DNA from: a virus
IMG/VR virus record: IMGVR_UViG_3300049043_000089
Location: 1 to 34,635 of that record
Strand: one strand, 5' to 3'
DNA: 34,635 nucleotides
A model generated the notes under the pieces. The model worked only from the letters and a program-made list of their open reading frames with translations, did not search any database and was not told where the DNA came from. The translations under genes were made by a program, and so were the position numbers. Every line of letters begins with the position of its first letter. Within the stretch, counting starts at the first letter, position 1. Of the stretch, positions 13,235 to 23,417 are shown one piece after another.

Positions 13235-15265
13235 ACGACGAACAAGCTGAAAACCTCGCAGACGACAATACGCCTGATGATATTTTAGAAGACGCAAAAG
13301 AGAAATTTCAACGCGCCAGTGACGCAGAGGCTGACAATCGACGCGATGCTTTAGATGATCTGCGTTTTGCAAGACTCTCGCAACAATGGCCCGACGCTAT
13401 CAAAAAGAGCGCGATCGTGAACAACGCCCCTGTCTTACCATCAACCGTTTGCCCGCGTATATCCGTCAAGTCGTCAATGACGCGCGACAAAATAAACCCG
13501 CAATAAAATGCCATCCCGTTGATGAAAAAAGCGATCAAGAAACGGCAACGATATTGAACGGTTTAATCAGAAACATTGAATATACCTCAGATGCTGATGT
13601 GGCGTATGACACAGCGCTAGAAGCAGCGGTCACGTCAGGCTTTGGCTATTGGCGCGTTAATATCGAGTACACGCATGACGACACGTTTGAGCGCGATTTG
13701 ATTATTGAGCGCATTAATAACGCGTTTAGTGTTTACGGTGATCCTGACAGCACTGCGGCGGATTCTAGCGATTGGAACTATTGTTTTGTGACAGAGATGA
13801 TCACTAAAGAAGAATTTAGTCGGCGCTGGAAAGATAACAAACCGGTTGACTGGTCTGTCAGCGGCTATAAAGCGCTGTCGTCCCCATGGTTTGATGATGA
13901 AAATGTCTTGGTGTGCGAGTATTGGATACGCGAGCCAATCACACGATCTATTTTTCAACTCAGTGATGGCAGCACGATTGACGCGACGGTGTTTGATCAA
14001 TCAAAAGACATTTTTTCAGCCTTAAATTTGACCATTGTTCAACAACGCGACGTGTTAAGTCATCGGGTTGTGCAGTATTTAATGACAGGCGCTGAAGTGC
14101 TAGAGCGAAACGTGTGGGCGGGGCGATACATTCCGATTGTGCCTGTGTATGGCGATGAAGTGAATGTTGAAGGCGTGCGCTATTTTCGCTCGTTGATTCG
14201 TGACGCAAAAGACAGCCAAATGATGTTTAACTACTGGCGCACCACGGCAACAGAAATCATGGCATTGTCGCCAAAAGCGCCTTTTATTGGCAGAAAAGGG
14301 TCGTTTAATTCTGACATTGACAAATGGTCAACAGCCAATACGACTAACCATGCGTTTATTGAATACGACGGTCAAGAACCGCCCCAACGCCAAGCCATGC
14401 CGCAACCTGCCACAGGCATGCTACAAGAAGCCGTGAATGCGTCGGAAGATATTAAAGCGATTATTGGCATTTTTGATCCTGCGTTAGGTAAGCCCAACAA
14501 CGAAACCAGCGGCAAAGCGATTCTTGCGCGTCAACGTGAAAGTGATACATCGACGTTTCATTTTATCGACAATCTTAATCGCGCTATTCGTCACACGGGC
14601 AGAATTTTGGTGGATTTAATTCCCAGTGTCTACAACAGCCAGCGCATCATTCGCATTTTAGGCGATGACGAAAAACCGCAAAATATTCCTATTGGTCAAC
14701 CGACAATTAACCCACAAGGCATTGAGCGCATCTATGATTTGACGGTGGGTAAATATGACGTCACGGTGGAGTCGGGCGCATCGTTTACAACAAAACGCGA
14801 AGAAGCAGCCAATCAAATGTTGGAGTTTATGCGCATCATGCCGCAATCAGCACCGATGATTGCTGACCTTTTAGCCAAAAATTTGGACTGGGCAGGCGCG
14901 ATGAAGTGGCGCAACGTTTTGCAGCGCTATTGCCGCCACAAGCCATGGGGCAAAATCCACAAGTGATGCAACTGCAACAGCAACTTCAACAGCAGCAACA
15001 ACAATTCAGCCAGCAAATGGGGCAAATACAGCAAGATTTGCAGATGACCAAAGGGCAATTAGCCGCGGCTGCCACCGAGTTACAAAAGAAAGAACTTGAT
15101 AAACAAGTGGACATTCAAAAACTGCAAATTGACGGTTTTAAAGCGGAAACCGATCGGTTAAAAATCACGCAAGTCGCCATGTCACCTGAGCAAGTGCAAG
15201 CATTGGTCAATCAATCCGTGCAGCAAATTTTAAATTCACCTGATGTTTTACCTATTACGCCTTAA
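13231..15265 (+). CDS. P22-like portal protein (two frame breaks)
   Basis: The portal forms the dodecameric DNA channel at the head vertex. The N-terminus MNDEQAENLADDNTPDDILE and DDLRFARLSQQWP leads, after a break near 13390-13410, into a 526-codon ORF. There RPCLTINRLPAYIRQVVNDA and SGFGYWRVNIEY are diagnostic of the P22_portal family. A second break near 14898 separates the Gln-rich C-terminal domain (LQQQLQQQQQQFSQQMGQI), which may form the coiled-coil barrel seen in P22. The total of about 678 residues is close to P22 gp1 (725). Confidence 0.92.
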
Positions 15266-15287
15266 CAATTAAAAAAGGATAAAAACC

Positions 15288-16112
15288 ATGAGCGAACAAT
15301 CTCTTGAAGAACTCGCAAACCCAGAAGTGATAGAAGAATCCATCGAACACGTTGACGATGAGCCAACACTCGATGATGTTGACGAAAGCCCCGACGACGA
15401 CGGCGAAGAACTCGAACACGAAGGGCAAAAATACCGCATCCCTAAAGAGCTTAAACCGCTTTTAATGATGCAGTCAGACTACACCAAAAAGACGCAAGAG
15501 TTAGCGGATCAGCGACGCAGTTTTGAAACTCATCAAAACCAAGTGAACCAAATCATTCAGCAAAACTTCACGGATGCGTCAAAAGTGGTGGCAATGGATG
15601 AGCGGTTAGCGTCGTTTAAAGCAGTCGATTGGACAACGTTGAGCAATCAAAACCCATTGCAAGCTCAACAGCTTTGGTTTGAATTTCAGCAACTCAAAGA
15701 AAACCGCGACACACTTGCCAATTCTGTTATCGCGCGTGAACAATCGCGAATCAATCAAGAACGCGAACTCACAGCCCAACGATTAGCCGAAGGCAATGCA
15801 CAACTCGCAAAAGAAATTCCTGGCTGGAGTAATGAACTTAAAAGCAAATTAGTGGCGTTTGCAATTTCAAATGGCATTAATGAACAGGAATTGTCACAAG
15901 TGACCGATCCGCGATTTGTGAAGTTATTGCATTCTGCGTATGTCGGCGCACAAGTGCTTAAAAAAGGTAAACCCGCGCCCGCTGAGGTGGACGCAAAACC
16001 CGTTAAAACCGTTGGCAAATCGTCGTCAGCAACTAACACAATGGAGCGAATGCCGATTGATAGTTGGATGAAAGCGCGTAACAAACAAACACAGACCAGA
16101 CGGTCACGTTAA
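15288..16112 (+). CDS. Scaffolding protein
   Basis: This 274-residue acidic, helical protein lies between portal and coat, where scaffolds occur. It has a very acidic N-terminus (DDEPTLDDVDESPDDDGEEL), long Gln/Glu/Lys-rich helices and a basic C-terminal tail (KARNKQTQTRRSR) that could bind coat protein, as in P22. AAAAAGGA precedes the ATG. The reading frame is intact. Identity is inferred from position and composition. Confidence 0.8.
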   Translation: MSEQSLEELANPEVIEESIEHVDDEPTLDDVDESPDDDGEELEHEGQKYRIPKELKPLLMMQSDYTKKTQELADQRRSFETHQNQVNQIIQQNFTDASKVVAMDERLASFKAVDWTTLSNQNPLQAQQLWFEFQQLKENRDTLANSVIAREQSRINQERELTAQRLAEGNAQLAKEIPGWSNELKSKLVAFAISNGINEQELSQVTDPRFVKLLHSAYVGAQVLKKGKPAPAEVDAKPVKTVGKSSSATNTMERMPIDSWMKARNKQTQTRRSR

Positions 16113-16140
16113 ATAATTTATTTTTTTAGGAGTTAATCTC

Positions 16141-17334
16141 ATGGCAAATACATTACTCACCCCAAGCATGATCACAAGGGAAGCCTTGCGCATCTTGCAT
16201 CAAAAACTAACATTTATTGGCAATATCAATCGTCAATACGATGACAGTTTTGCAAAAACGGGTGCCAAAATTGGTGACACACTGAAAATTCGTCTACCTA
16301 ATCAATACACCGTCAGAACTGGCAAGACGTTATCTACCCAAGACACCACCGAGCAAAGCGTCAGTTTAACGGTGGGCACACAAAAAGGGGTTGATGTTAA
16401 CTTTTCAAGCGCTGAATTAACGTTGTCTTTAGATGATTTTAGTTCGCGTATTTTAGAGCCTGCGATGGCTGTTTTAGCGTCGTCTATTGAAGCAGACGCG
16501 CTTACTATGCACAAAGATGTGTATAACTTGGTTGGGTCAGCGGGTACGACACCCAATGCATTATCAACGTTTTTACAAGCACGTCAAAAACTCAATGAAA
16601 ACTTGGCACCCATGGACAATAACCGCACTTGTCATTTGTTGCCAGCAACAAACGTATCCATTGTGGACGCGTTAAAAGGGTTATTTCAAGACAGCGCAGC
16701 GATCAGAGAGCAATACCGAGAAGGCATGATGGGGCGCACTGCGGGTTTTGATTGGTATGAAAACACGTTACTGCCAACGTTTACGGTGGGCAATAAAGTA
16801 TCAGGGGTGACAGTCAACGGGGCATCTCAAACAGGTGCGACGTTAAACATCGGCGGTGTGGCAGCGTCTGATACGTTTAAATACGGGCAAGTGTTCACCA
16901 TCGCTGGGGTGTATCAAGTTCATCCTGAAACCAAAACCACGATGACAAACTTGCAACAGTTCACTGTCACCGCGGATGCAACCATGGCAGGGATAACAGG
17001 CTCTGTTACGATTAGCCCCTCCATTGTGACGTCAGGGGCGTTACAAACGGTTAATGCGTCGCCTGCCTCTGGTGCGGCGTTAACGCTTGTGGGCAGTGCA
17101 TCGACTGGTTATGGACAGAACTTAGCGTTTCATCGTGATGCGTTCGCTTTTGCGACGGCTGATCTACTCATGCCAAAAGGCGTTGATTTTAGCTCACGCG
17201 AGCAATATGACGGCATCTCAATGCGTATAGTTCGGATGTATGACATCACCAACGACAATTTCCCTTGTCGGATTGATGTGTTGTATGGCTATAAAACCAT
17301 TCGTCCGCAATTGGCGTGCCGTATTACTAACTAA
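16141..17334 (+). CDS. Major capsid protein, P22 coat-like
   Basis: This intact 397-residue protein begins MANTLLTPSMITREALRILH and has FIGNINRQYDDSFAKTGAKI near the N-terminus, as in the P22 coat family (PF11651). A glycine/threonine-rich insertion-like domain lies around residues 220-310. TAGGAG precedes the ATG by a good distance. A terminator follows, which may set high coat expression relative to downstream genes. Confidence 0.93.
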   Translation: MANTLLTPSMITREALRILHQKLTFIGNINRQYDDSFAKTGAKIGDTLKIRLPNQYTVRTGKTLSTQDTTEQSVSLTVGTQKGVDVNFSSAELTLSLDDFSSRILEPAMAVLASSIEADALTMHKDVYNLVGSAGTTPNALSTFLQARQKLNENLAPMDNNRTCHLLPATNVSIVDALKGLFQDSAAIREQYREGMMGRTAGFDWYENTLLPTFTVGNKVSGVTVNGASQTGATLNIGGVAASDTFKYGQVFTIAGVYQVHPETKTTMTNLQQFTVTADATMAGITGSVTISPSIVTSGALQTVNASPASGAALTLVGSASTGYGQNLAFHRDAFAFATADLLMPKGVDFSSREQYDGISMRIVRMYDITNDNFPCRIDVLYGYKTIRPQLACRITN

Positions 17335-17339
17335 GATTG

Positions 17340-17370
17340 AACGGGCAGCGATGCCCGTTTCTTTTTTGAG
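17340..17370 (+). terminator. Terminator after the coat gene
   Basis: AACGGGCA-GCGA-TGCCCGTT, a perfect 8-bp stem with a 4-base loop, starts 5 bases after the coat stop and is followed by TCTTTTTT. It should partly attenuate transcription into the tail genes. Confidence 0.8.
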
Positions 17371-17383
17371 AAAAGGGGTTTTT

Positions 17384-17587
17384 ATGATAGTGCAAGATTA
17401 TCCAAAAATGTTGTATCGCACGGTTGATACTTATTTGATTGTGGACAATGACGAGCAAGAAATCAACGCGCGAAAAGACGGTTTTCAAGACTATGCAGAC
17501 GTGTTAAACCCAAAACCTAAAGCGACCAAAGCGCCTAAATCTAATACGCAAGAAGCGGTTGACGGCAATGGCAATAGCAACGTATAG
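17384..17587 (+). CDS. Small head-associated protein
   Basis: AAAAGGGG lies 6 bases before the ATG at 17384, which fixes the start. The 67-residue product (MIVQDYPKMLYRTVDTYLIV) has an N-terminal beta-rich part. A Pro/Lys/Ala-rich tail (PKPKATKAPKSNTQEA) follows. It overlaps the adaptor gene by 20 bases. Small proteins of this kind commonly follow coat genes, but the role is unknown. Confidence 0.65.
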   Translation: MIVQDYPKMLYRTVDTYLIVDNDEQEINARKDGFQDYADVLNPKPKATKAPKSNTQEAVDGNGNSNV

Positions 17588-18206
17588 CGACTTAATCACG
17601 TCGGTGGGCAATTGGCTGCATCGCAGCGATTTAGCAGCGCAAATTCCCGATTTTATTACTTTGTGCGAATCTCGCTTAAATCGACTATTACCCACACGCG
17701 GCACCGAAGCAGACACGACGCTGACCGCAACGCTTAACAGCGCTTATATCACGCTGCCCGCTGATTTTAATACGCCCGTTGCGCTGTGGTTAGAAGCATG
17801 GGTACCACGGCGTGAGTTAGTGTTTGTGGCGCCAACGGAGCTGCCTTATATGCCCATTGCGACTTATCCGACTTATTGGTGCTTAAAGAAAAATCAAATT
17901 CAATTTGATCGACTTGCGAATGCAGCGTTTAATTTAACGCTGCGTTATGTGCAATTATTAACGTTATCTACTAGCAGCAGCAATTATGTATTAAGCAACT
18001 ACCCCGACGCCTATTTGTATGGAACGTTGTTAGAGTCCGCACCGTATTTGCGTGATGATGGACGGGTGGCGCTGTGGCAAGATCGGTTTGATCGCGCCAT
18101 TAACGAAATTTTAAGCAATGAAAATCAATATAAATCCAACACGGTTTTATTAACAGAAACCGCCAAAATGAATCGTCCACGCACGTTTAATATTTACGAG
18201 GGTTAG
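17568..18206 (+). CDS. Head-tail adaptor protein, SU10-adaptor/gp4-like
   Basis: This intact protein of about 212 residues is read from the ATG at 17568 (MAIATYSDLITSVGNWLHRS), preferred over the upstream TTG. The helical N-terminus with FITLCESRLNRLLPTRGTEA and the beta segment ITLPADFNTPVALWL match phage adaptor proteins that join the portal to the tail. Its order after coat agrees. It overlaps the previous gene. Confidence 0.82.
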   Translation: MAIATYSDLITSVGNWLHRSDLAAQIPDFITLCESRLNRLLPTRGTEADTTLTATLNSAYITLPADFNTPVALWLEAWVPRRELVFVAPTELPYMPIATYPTYWCLKKNQIQFDRLANAAFNLTLRYVQLLTLSTSSSNYVLSNYPDAYLYGTLLESAPYLRDDGRVALWQDRFDRAINEILSNENQYKSNTVLLTETAKMNRPRTFNIYEG

Positions 18207-18208
18207 CG

Positions 18209-18804
18209 ATGGGACTTGAAACAGCAACGTATCTAACACAACTGGTTAACACTAATCCGACCAGTACCGATCCTAAATCACAAGGTGATGATCATCTGCG
18301 ATTAGTAAAAAGTGTTTTACAAAACAGTTTTCCCAATATTTCGGGTGCGATGACGGTTTCGCACACGGTGCTAAATTATTTAGCAAACGTGACCAGTGAT
18401 GTGCAGGCGCAGATTAACGCTAAAGGCTGCAACTGCAGGGCAAGCGCGGACTGGCACGCATAATTTTACAGCATCAACAATCACGGTTCCAATCGCAATC
18501 GGTGGGCGATAGCTCAACGAATGCGGCGTCAACTGCTTGCACGCACTGAATTTGCGCCAGTCAGTCAACCCAGCATTAACGGGCGTACCGACCACGCCAA
18601 CCGCGTCGGTTGCGAACAAATTCAACGTAATGCGGCATCCACGGCGTTTGTGGCCGCAACGGCGTTTTCTGCCGCATTGCCTTCACAAACAGGTAACGCG
18701 GGTAAATTTGTCACAACGGACGGCACAAATGCGAGCTGGGCGGCAATGTCCAACTCCAGCAGGTGCAACAATTTATCACACAACAGAATTTCGGAGCATT
18801 TTAA
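18209..18804 (+). CDS. Tail or head fibre protein with repeats (frameshifted)
   Basis: The N-terminus MGLETATYLTQLVNTNPTST and DDHLRLVKSVLQNSFPNISG is a common attachment domain of phage fibres. After DVQAQINAK the frame fails. Repeated fibre segments continue in other frames (NPALTGVPTTPTASV, then ASTAFVAATAFSAALPSQTG and NAGKFVTTDGTNASWAAM). The end reads VQQFITQQNFGAF with TAA at 18802-18804. At least four indels occur. The stop touches the next ATG. The restored length is about 198 residues. Confidence 0.7.
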
Positions 18805-19279
18805 ATGGCAGCAAATACAACACCGATTTTTCCATTAACGCCTAATGTTGGCGTAATGAACGCATTGCTGACGACAGCAATGACAAACACAAAAGCCTTT
18901 GATGCGTACCGACATCGCAGGAACAGCCTTAGTCCTTGCATATACAGCAGGATTAAATGGCTCTCGTGTTGACCAATGCAAAATCCGTTATACATCGACA
19001 AACGGATTAGCGGCTTCTGGTACAACTAACCCAACTGTGATTAGATTGTTTCAAAACAACGGCGCAGTTAATACCACAGCAACCAATAATAAATTTATTG
19101 GAGAAATCGCTATTCCAGCGCAAACCGTCACGGCGTTAGCGACAGGAACGATGCCTGAGTATCAATACAATTTAGATTTGGATATTCCAGCAGGTCACAA
19201 GATTTATGCTGGGTCAACAACAGCGGTTGGCGGTACGAATTGCGCCTTTTTAGTTGATGTTACGGGTGGGGATTACTAA
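18805..19279 (+). CDS. Beta-rich virion protein (one frame break)
   Basis: From the ATG at 18805 (MAANTTPIFPLTPNVGVMNA) the frame breaks near 18904 inside AFDxTDIAG and continues as AGTALVLAYTAGLNGSRVDQ to a stop at 19277-19279. Restored it has about 157 residues with alternating beta strands (VIRLFQNNGAVNTT, HKIYAGSTTAVGGTNCAFLV). It resembles small phage proteins found among fibre genes whose role is unknown. The stop overlaps the next start as TAATG. Confidence 0.65.
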
Positions 19280-20248
19280 TGAGCAGAGCATTCGATTTAG
19301 GAAACAAAATCCGAAAACAAAAAAACGGCATTGCGAATCCACCTAATGAGCAGTTGCGTATTGCACCGCCTGAATGGAAGCGATTTAAGATAATCACGGC
19401 AACAACATCAGCCGAAACCGTACCGCAAAATGTTTATCAGGTGCTGGTTATGGTGTTTGGTGGTGGCGGGAATGGTTCAGCTACTGCAGGACAAGGATAC
19501 GGCGGCGGCGGTGGCGGCTTTGCAATGGGCATTATTGATGTAGTGCCTAATGCGATTATTTCCTACGATTACGGTAGGCGCGCAGGGCGGAACGTCAAGT
19601 TTTGGGACGCTATTGACTGCAACAGGCGGGACTAATGCCAGTGCAGTAGCGGCTGGAACAGGCGGGACAGGAACGGCGGTAAGCCTACGCGGTGCAATGA
19701 CTGCAACAGGTGGAACTGGTGGCAATGCTGGGGGTAATGGTGGCGGAGGCGGCGCGGCAGGTTCAACGTATGGCAATGGCGGGTATGGCGCGGTATCAGG
19801 AGGTGGCGGTGGTATTGGCTCTGGCAATTCCCCAATAACGGGAGCTTATGGGGGAGGTGCAGGATTTCCTGGCTCGAACTCCTCAGCGGCTGGAACAGCG
19901 GGTAGCGGCGGTGGCGGATTATCGGTTACAGGGATTGCAAAATCGCCCCTTTTGAAACTAATTGATAAATCACTGAGCGGAGCGGGGGCTACTAGCACAA
20001 CACCAGCAGGAGAAGGCGGAGGTGGTCATGCTAATACAGCATATAGTAATGGAGGCTTCGGCGGAGGTGGTGGAGGTAGTGCAGGCGGGGCAAATATGGG
20101 CGGTGTTTTAGGCGGTGGTGGTGGTGGCAATACCTCAGCTGGCGGAAACGGCGGCTTTGGCGGCGGTGGCGGCGGCGGCGGCGGTGGACTTGCGGGCGGC
20201 ACGGGCGGAGCTGGGCTTGTGGTGTTGGTTTGGACAGAGGGCTACTAA
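19279..20248 (+). CDS. Glycine-rich tail fibre / receptor-binding protein (one frame break)
   Basis: The N-terminal part is ordinary (MSRAFDLGNKIRKQKNGIAN ... PEWKRFKIITATTSAETVPQ, VYQVLVMVFGGGGNG). After a break near 19567 the remaining 230 residues are over one third glycine, with runs such as GGNGGGGGAAG and FGGGGGGGGGG. It ends GGAGLVVLVWTEGY. Such domains form polyglycine-II helix bundles in adhesins like phage S16 gp38, and GAGLVVL...W is a typical end strand. It probably contacts the host surface. The restored length is about 323 residues. Confidence 0.78.
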
Positions 20249-20656
20249 ATGAAATACGCATGGATTGAAAACAATAAAATTCGTGATATTGCACACGATG
20301 AGCCTACTGCAATTTATCATCCTGACATCGCAAAGTTTTACGATACGCTTGTTGATGATGATATTCAAAACGGTTGGGAGCGTAATGAACATGGGCAGTG
20401 GGTAGAACCTGAAAAGCCGATCATTGAGATACCACCACCGCCTAGAATTATCACGCCGTTTGATGTGCGTACCTGTTTGACGTTTGGTGAGAAAGTGGCT
20501 TGGGATAATGACTTAGACCCTGCCATTAAAACGGCTAAAACGGAATTGCAAAAAGTAAACATGACAAGATCAGAAGCGCAGGAAATCATTGATTGGTTAG
20601 TGAATAAAGGCATATTGTCGCAAGACAGTGGTGTTAAAGTGTTGGAGTTATATTAA
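20249..20656 (+). CDS. Tail fibre-associated protein
   Basis: This intact 135-residue protein begins MKYAWIENNKIRDIAHDEPT, directly after the fibre stop. It has a beta-rich N-terminal half ending in a proline spacer (IIEIPPPPRIITPFDVRTCL) and a helical C-terminus. The start YAWIENNKIRDI and the position behind a fibre gene resemble small tail-fibre-assembly or accessory proteins. A chaperone role is a guess. The stop overlaps the next ATG. Confidence 0.6.
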   Translation: MKYAWIENNKIRDIAHDEPTAIYHPDIAKFYDTLVDDDIQNGWERNEHGQWVEPEKPIIEIPPPPRIITPFDVRTCLTFGEKVAWDNDLDPAIKTAKTELQKVNMTRSEAQEIIDWLVNKGILSQDSGVKVLELY

Positions 20657-22233
20657 TGACATTGGTTCGCGTGCCATCGGCTGGTCAATATGGGGTTAAT
20701 AAAGACCTAAGCCAAGCCAATACGCCCATTAACATTTGGACGGACAGCAAAAACGTTCGATTCATGAATGGCAGTGTTAATGCGTTGTATGGCTATGATG
20801 CGTGCTATAACACACCCACGGATGTGCAAGTGATTCCTTATCATTTGATCGGCTGTTTATCGGGCAGTCAGCGTTACTGGTTGTATGCTGGCTTAAATAA
20901 AGTCTATGCCACCACCATCAGCGGCACCAGTGCGGCGCATACCAATTTGACACGGCAAACGGCAGGCGTGGATGTGGATTATTCAGCAACCGCTAATTCG
21001 TGGACGTCTACGTTATTAGGCGGCATTCCTATTTTAAACCCTGGCAATTTAGTTGATCCCCCACAATTTTGGAATTTAAACCCTGCAACTCGTTTAAGCG
21101 CGTTGACTAACTGGCCTGCTAATACTTATTGCAAAGCGTTGCGCTCTTATAAAAACTTTTTAATTGCGTTAGGGGTGACAAAATCGGGGACGTCGTATCC
21201 GTTTATGGTGAAGTGGTCACATCCTGCTGATCCTGGCGCGGTGCCCTCAAGTTGGGATCCTGCGGACGCCACCAAAGATGCGGGTGAAGCGGATTTAGCA
21301 GAAGGGTATGACATCATCATTGACGGGCTGCAATTGCGCGACAGTTTTATTGTCTACAAACAAGCCAGCGTGTGGCGCATGGATTTTGTAGGCGGCGTGT
21401 ATGTGTTTAAATTTCAAAAAGTGTTAGGCATGACGGGTGCGTTGAATCGCAATTGCATTGTGGAATGTGACGGCTTTCATTTTGTGTTAACGCAAAATGA
21501 TGTGGTGTTTCATGACGGCAATCAAGCGGAAAGTGTTTTAGATAAGCAATCGCGTATCTTTTTATTTCGCGATATGGACATTGACAATTATGTTAAAGCG
21601 TTTGTGGTGCGTAATCCGATTTTTAATGAAGTGTTTGTGTGTTATCCAAGCGTGGGTAGTACGGTTTGCAATCGGGCGTTGGTGTATAACTACAAAGATA
21701 AAACAGTGGGCTTTTTTGATATGCCCAGCGTTCATCACGGGTTATGCGGCGCGATTGATAACACTTTAATCTCGAATTGGGCGCAAGATAATACGCCGTG
21801 GGCGTCGGATTTATCGCTTTGGAACTCGTTTGACGTCACGATTCCTGAGGGGCGAGTATTGTTTGCAAGTAATGATCAGAAACTGTATTTACTGGATTCA
21901 AGCGCAAGTTTTAACGGGGCAACGCGTACCTCGTATGTTGAGCGGCGCGGGTTGACGTTTGATCAACCTGAAAAGCGCAAATTATTAAAAGGCATTCGCC
22001 CGCGCATCACAGGAAACATTGGCGAAACGGTCACTATTAAGGTGGCGGCTACAACGGATATGTATGACGACCCAGTGTATAACATATCAATGACGCACAC
22101 CATTGGCTCAACCTTGGTGAATGATTGTTTGATTGATGGACGATATTTGTCGGTGCGATTTGAAACGGGCAGCGCTTATCAATGGAAATTAGACAGTTAT
22201 GATTTAGACATCGACATTGTGGGGGATTGGTAA
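20656..22233 (+). CDS. Tail hub/stabilisation protein, P22 gp10-like
   Basis: This intact 525-residue protein has many short beta strands. Motifs include NKDLSQANTPINIWTDSKNV, NALYGYDA, YKNFLIALGVTKSG and DGFHFVLTQNDVVFHDGNQ. This layout matches the phage stabilisation proteins related to P22 gp10, which build the short tail hub as a beta-propeller-like fold. Order (adaptor, fibres, hub, then ejection proteins) supports it. The start overlaps the upstream stop as TAATG. Confidence 0.78.
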   Translation: MTLVRVPSAGQYGVNKDLSQANTPINIWTDSKNVRFMNGSVNALYGYDACYNTPTDVQVIPYHLIGCLSGSQRYWLYAGLNKVYATTISGTSAAHTNLTRQTAGVDVDYSATANSWTSTLLGGIPILNPGNLVDPPQFWNLNPATRLSALTNWPANTYCKALRSYKNFLIALGVTKSGTSYPFMVKWSHPADPGAVPSSWDPADATKDAGEADLAEGYDIIIDGLQLRDSFIVYKQASVWRMDFVGGVYVFKFQKVLGMTGALNRNCIVECDGFHFVLTQNDVVFHDGNQAESVLDKQSRIFLFRDMDIDNYVKAFVVRNPIFNEVFVCYPSVGSTVCNRALVYNYKDKTVGFFDMPSVHHGLCGAIDNTLISNWAQDNTPWASDLSLWNSFDVTIPEGRVLFASNDQKLYLLDSSASFNGATRTSYVERRGLTFDQPEKRKLLKGIRPRITGNIGETVTIKVAATTDMYDDPVYNISMTHTIGSTLVNDCLIDGRYLSVRFETGSAYQWKLDSYDLDIDIVGDW

Positions 22234-22502
22234 TGCGAACACCAACGATTAATTCTGTTTTTTATAGCCCTGCGCCACCGCCAAATAATTCAGAAGATTG
22301 GCAGCGGTATGCTTATGATGAATTTATTAAGCTGCAAGGGGCGATTGTTGCGTTGGCGCAAGGGCATTTGGACATGGTTTACAGTGCGCCGAGCAAACCG
22401 CGCGAGGGTGACATACGACTAGCCGACGGCACGTCTTGGAATCCTGGCAGTGGGAAAGGGGTTTATTGTTATTATGGCGCTGTTTGGCATTTGCTGGGGT
22501 AG
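22233..22502 (+). CDS. Small virion protein
   Basis: The start at ATG 22233 overlaps the hub stop (TAATG). The 89-residue product (MRTPTINSVFYSPAPPPNNS) has a proline-rich start, a helix (YDEFIKLQGAIVALAQGH) and a terminal domain GDIRLADGTSWNPGSGKGVY that looks like a small beta domain seen at the end of tail proteins. The role is unknown. Confidence 0.65.
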   Translation: MRTPTINSVFYSPAPPPNNSEDWQRYAYDEFIKLQGAIVALAQGHLDMVYSAPSKPREGDIRLADGTSWNPGSGKGVYCYYGAVWHLLG

Positions 22503-22505
22503 GTG

Positions 22506-22981
22506 ATGGTAGAAGATATTGTTAAACAAGCCATTTTAAAAGCCGCAAACGGCAATGAAGATGCCGTGTCATTTTTGAGTGAAATTTATGAAGTTTTGCA
22601 CTTATGGGATGATTTGATCGACAAAGACAAGCCAATTACACAAGAGGATATTCATCACGGTTTTCAAACATTGTTGTTTTCATTGCCTTGTAATCCTTTT
22701 TATGTCACTAATTTTCATTATCTAAATGCCATTCTTTCTATGTCTGTGCTGAATTGGCAAGCATCTATTAAAATTGAAAGACAACCACAGACTATTAATG
22801 ATTTTATTATTGCTTTTATTATTCGCAGTCAGTATGTGGATTTGTTTGGCGCGTGTGCTTATTTAACGCATGACGACAAACAAGAAGCAATTTCATTAAT
22901 TGTTGAATTTCGTCGTTTAGTGCATTGTGAAGGAATTGAAAATTATTTAACCGCTCTCAAAAGAAAAAAACACATGGATAA
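22506..22981 (+). CDS. WDDLxDKDK phage protein, paralogue A
   Basis: This helical protein carries LHLWDDLIDKDKPITQEDIH and FSLPCNPFYVTNFHYLNAIL, a pattern seen in unnamed proteins of many tailed phages near tail genes. It is about 158 residues. In the sequence given the frame runs on into the next gene, but one base more or less in the seven-A run at 22964-22970 ends it at TAA 22979-22981, overlapping an ATG as ATGGATAA. Function unknown. Confidence 0.6.
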
Positions 22982-23415
22982 TTTAGTTTTGTTTTGTGGT
23001 AATCATGAGTTAAATGAAATGCACGCATTGTTTTCAGAGCTTTTGCATACTTGGGATGATTTAGTTGATAAAGATAAAGAAGTGACAGAATTAGAAATTA
23101 ACAGGGCATTTTTAATTTGTTTCAGTGGATTTGCCCGCCAATCTTATTTATAAAAAAATTAGTGACGATATAAGACCGCTGTGGCTTTCAGTTGTGTCTG
23201 CTTATTGTGTCGCCAATACCTATGAAGCCAAAAAGAAAGAAAATTTATTAGATATTTCACACGGTTTGCGTTATGCCGCGGGTCATATTATGGCTTATGC
23301 GACTATTCGGGAGTTTGGTTTAGAAAAAGCTAACGACATAATGGGCGACGTTTGGCAACACATTTTTGAAAACCTTGATGAATATAAAACAGAACATCTT
23401 TGTCAGAAGGATTAG
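22974..23415 (+). CDS. WDDLxDKDK phage protein, paralogue B (one frame break)
   Basis: The ATG at 22974 opens MDNLVLFCGNHELNEMHALF and then LLHTWDDLVDKDKEVTELEI, parallel to paralogue A. The frame breaks near 23128 and resumes as VDLPANLIYKKISDDIRPLW. It continues through AYCVANTYEAKKKENLLDIS to the stop at 23413-23415. It is about 147 residues. The two genes are a tandem duplication with strong divergence. No catalytic motif is evident. Confidence 0.6.
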
Positions 23416-23417
23416 CT

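Noticed and set aside
13960-14208. Minus-strand ORFs opposite the portal gene
   Set aside because: They oppose a clear P22-type portal reading frame and lack start signals.
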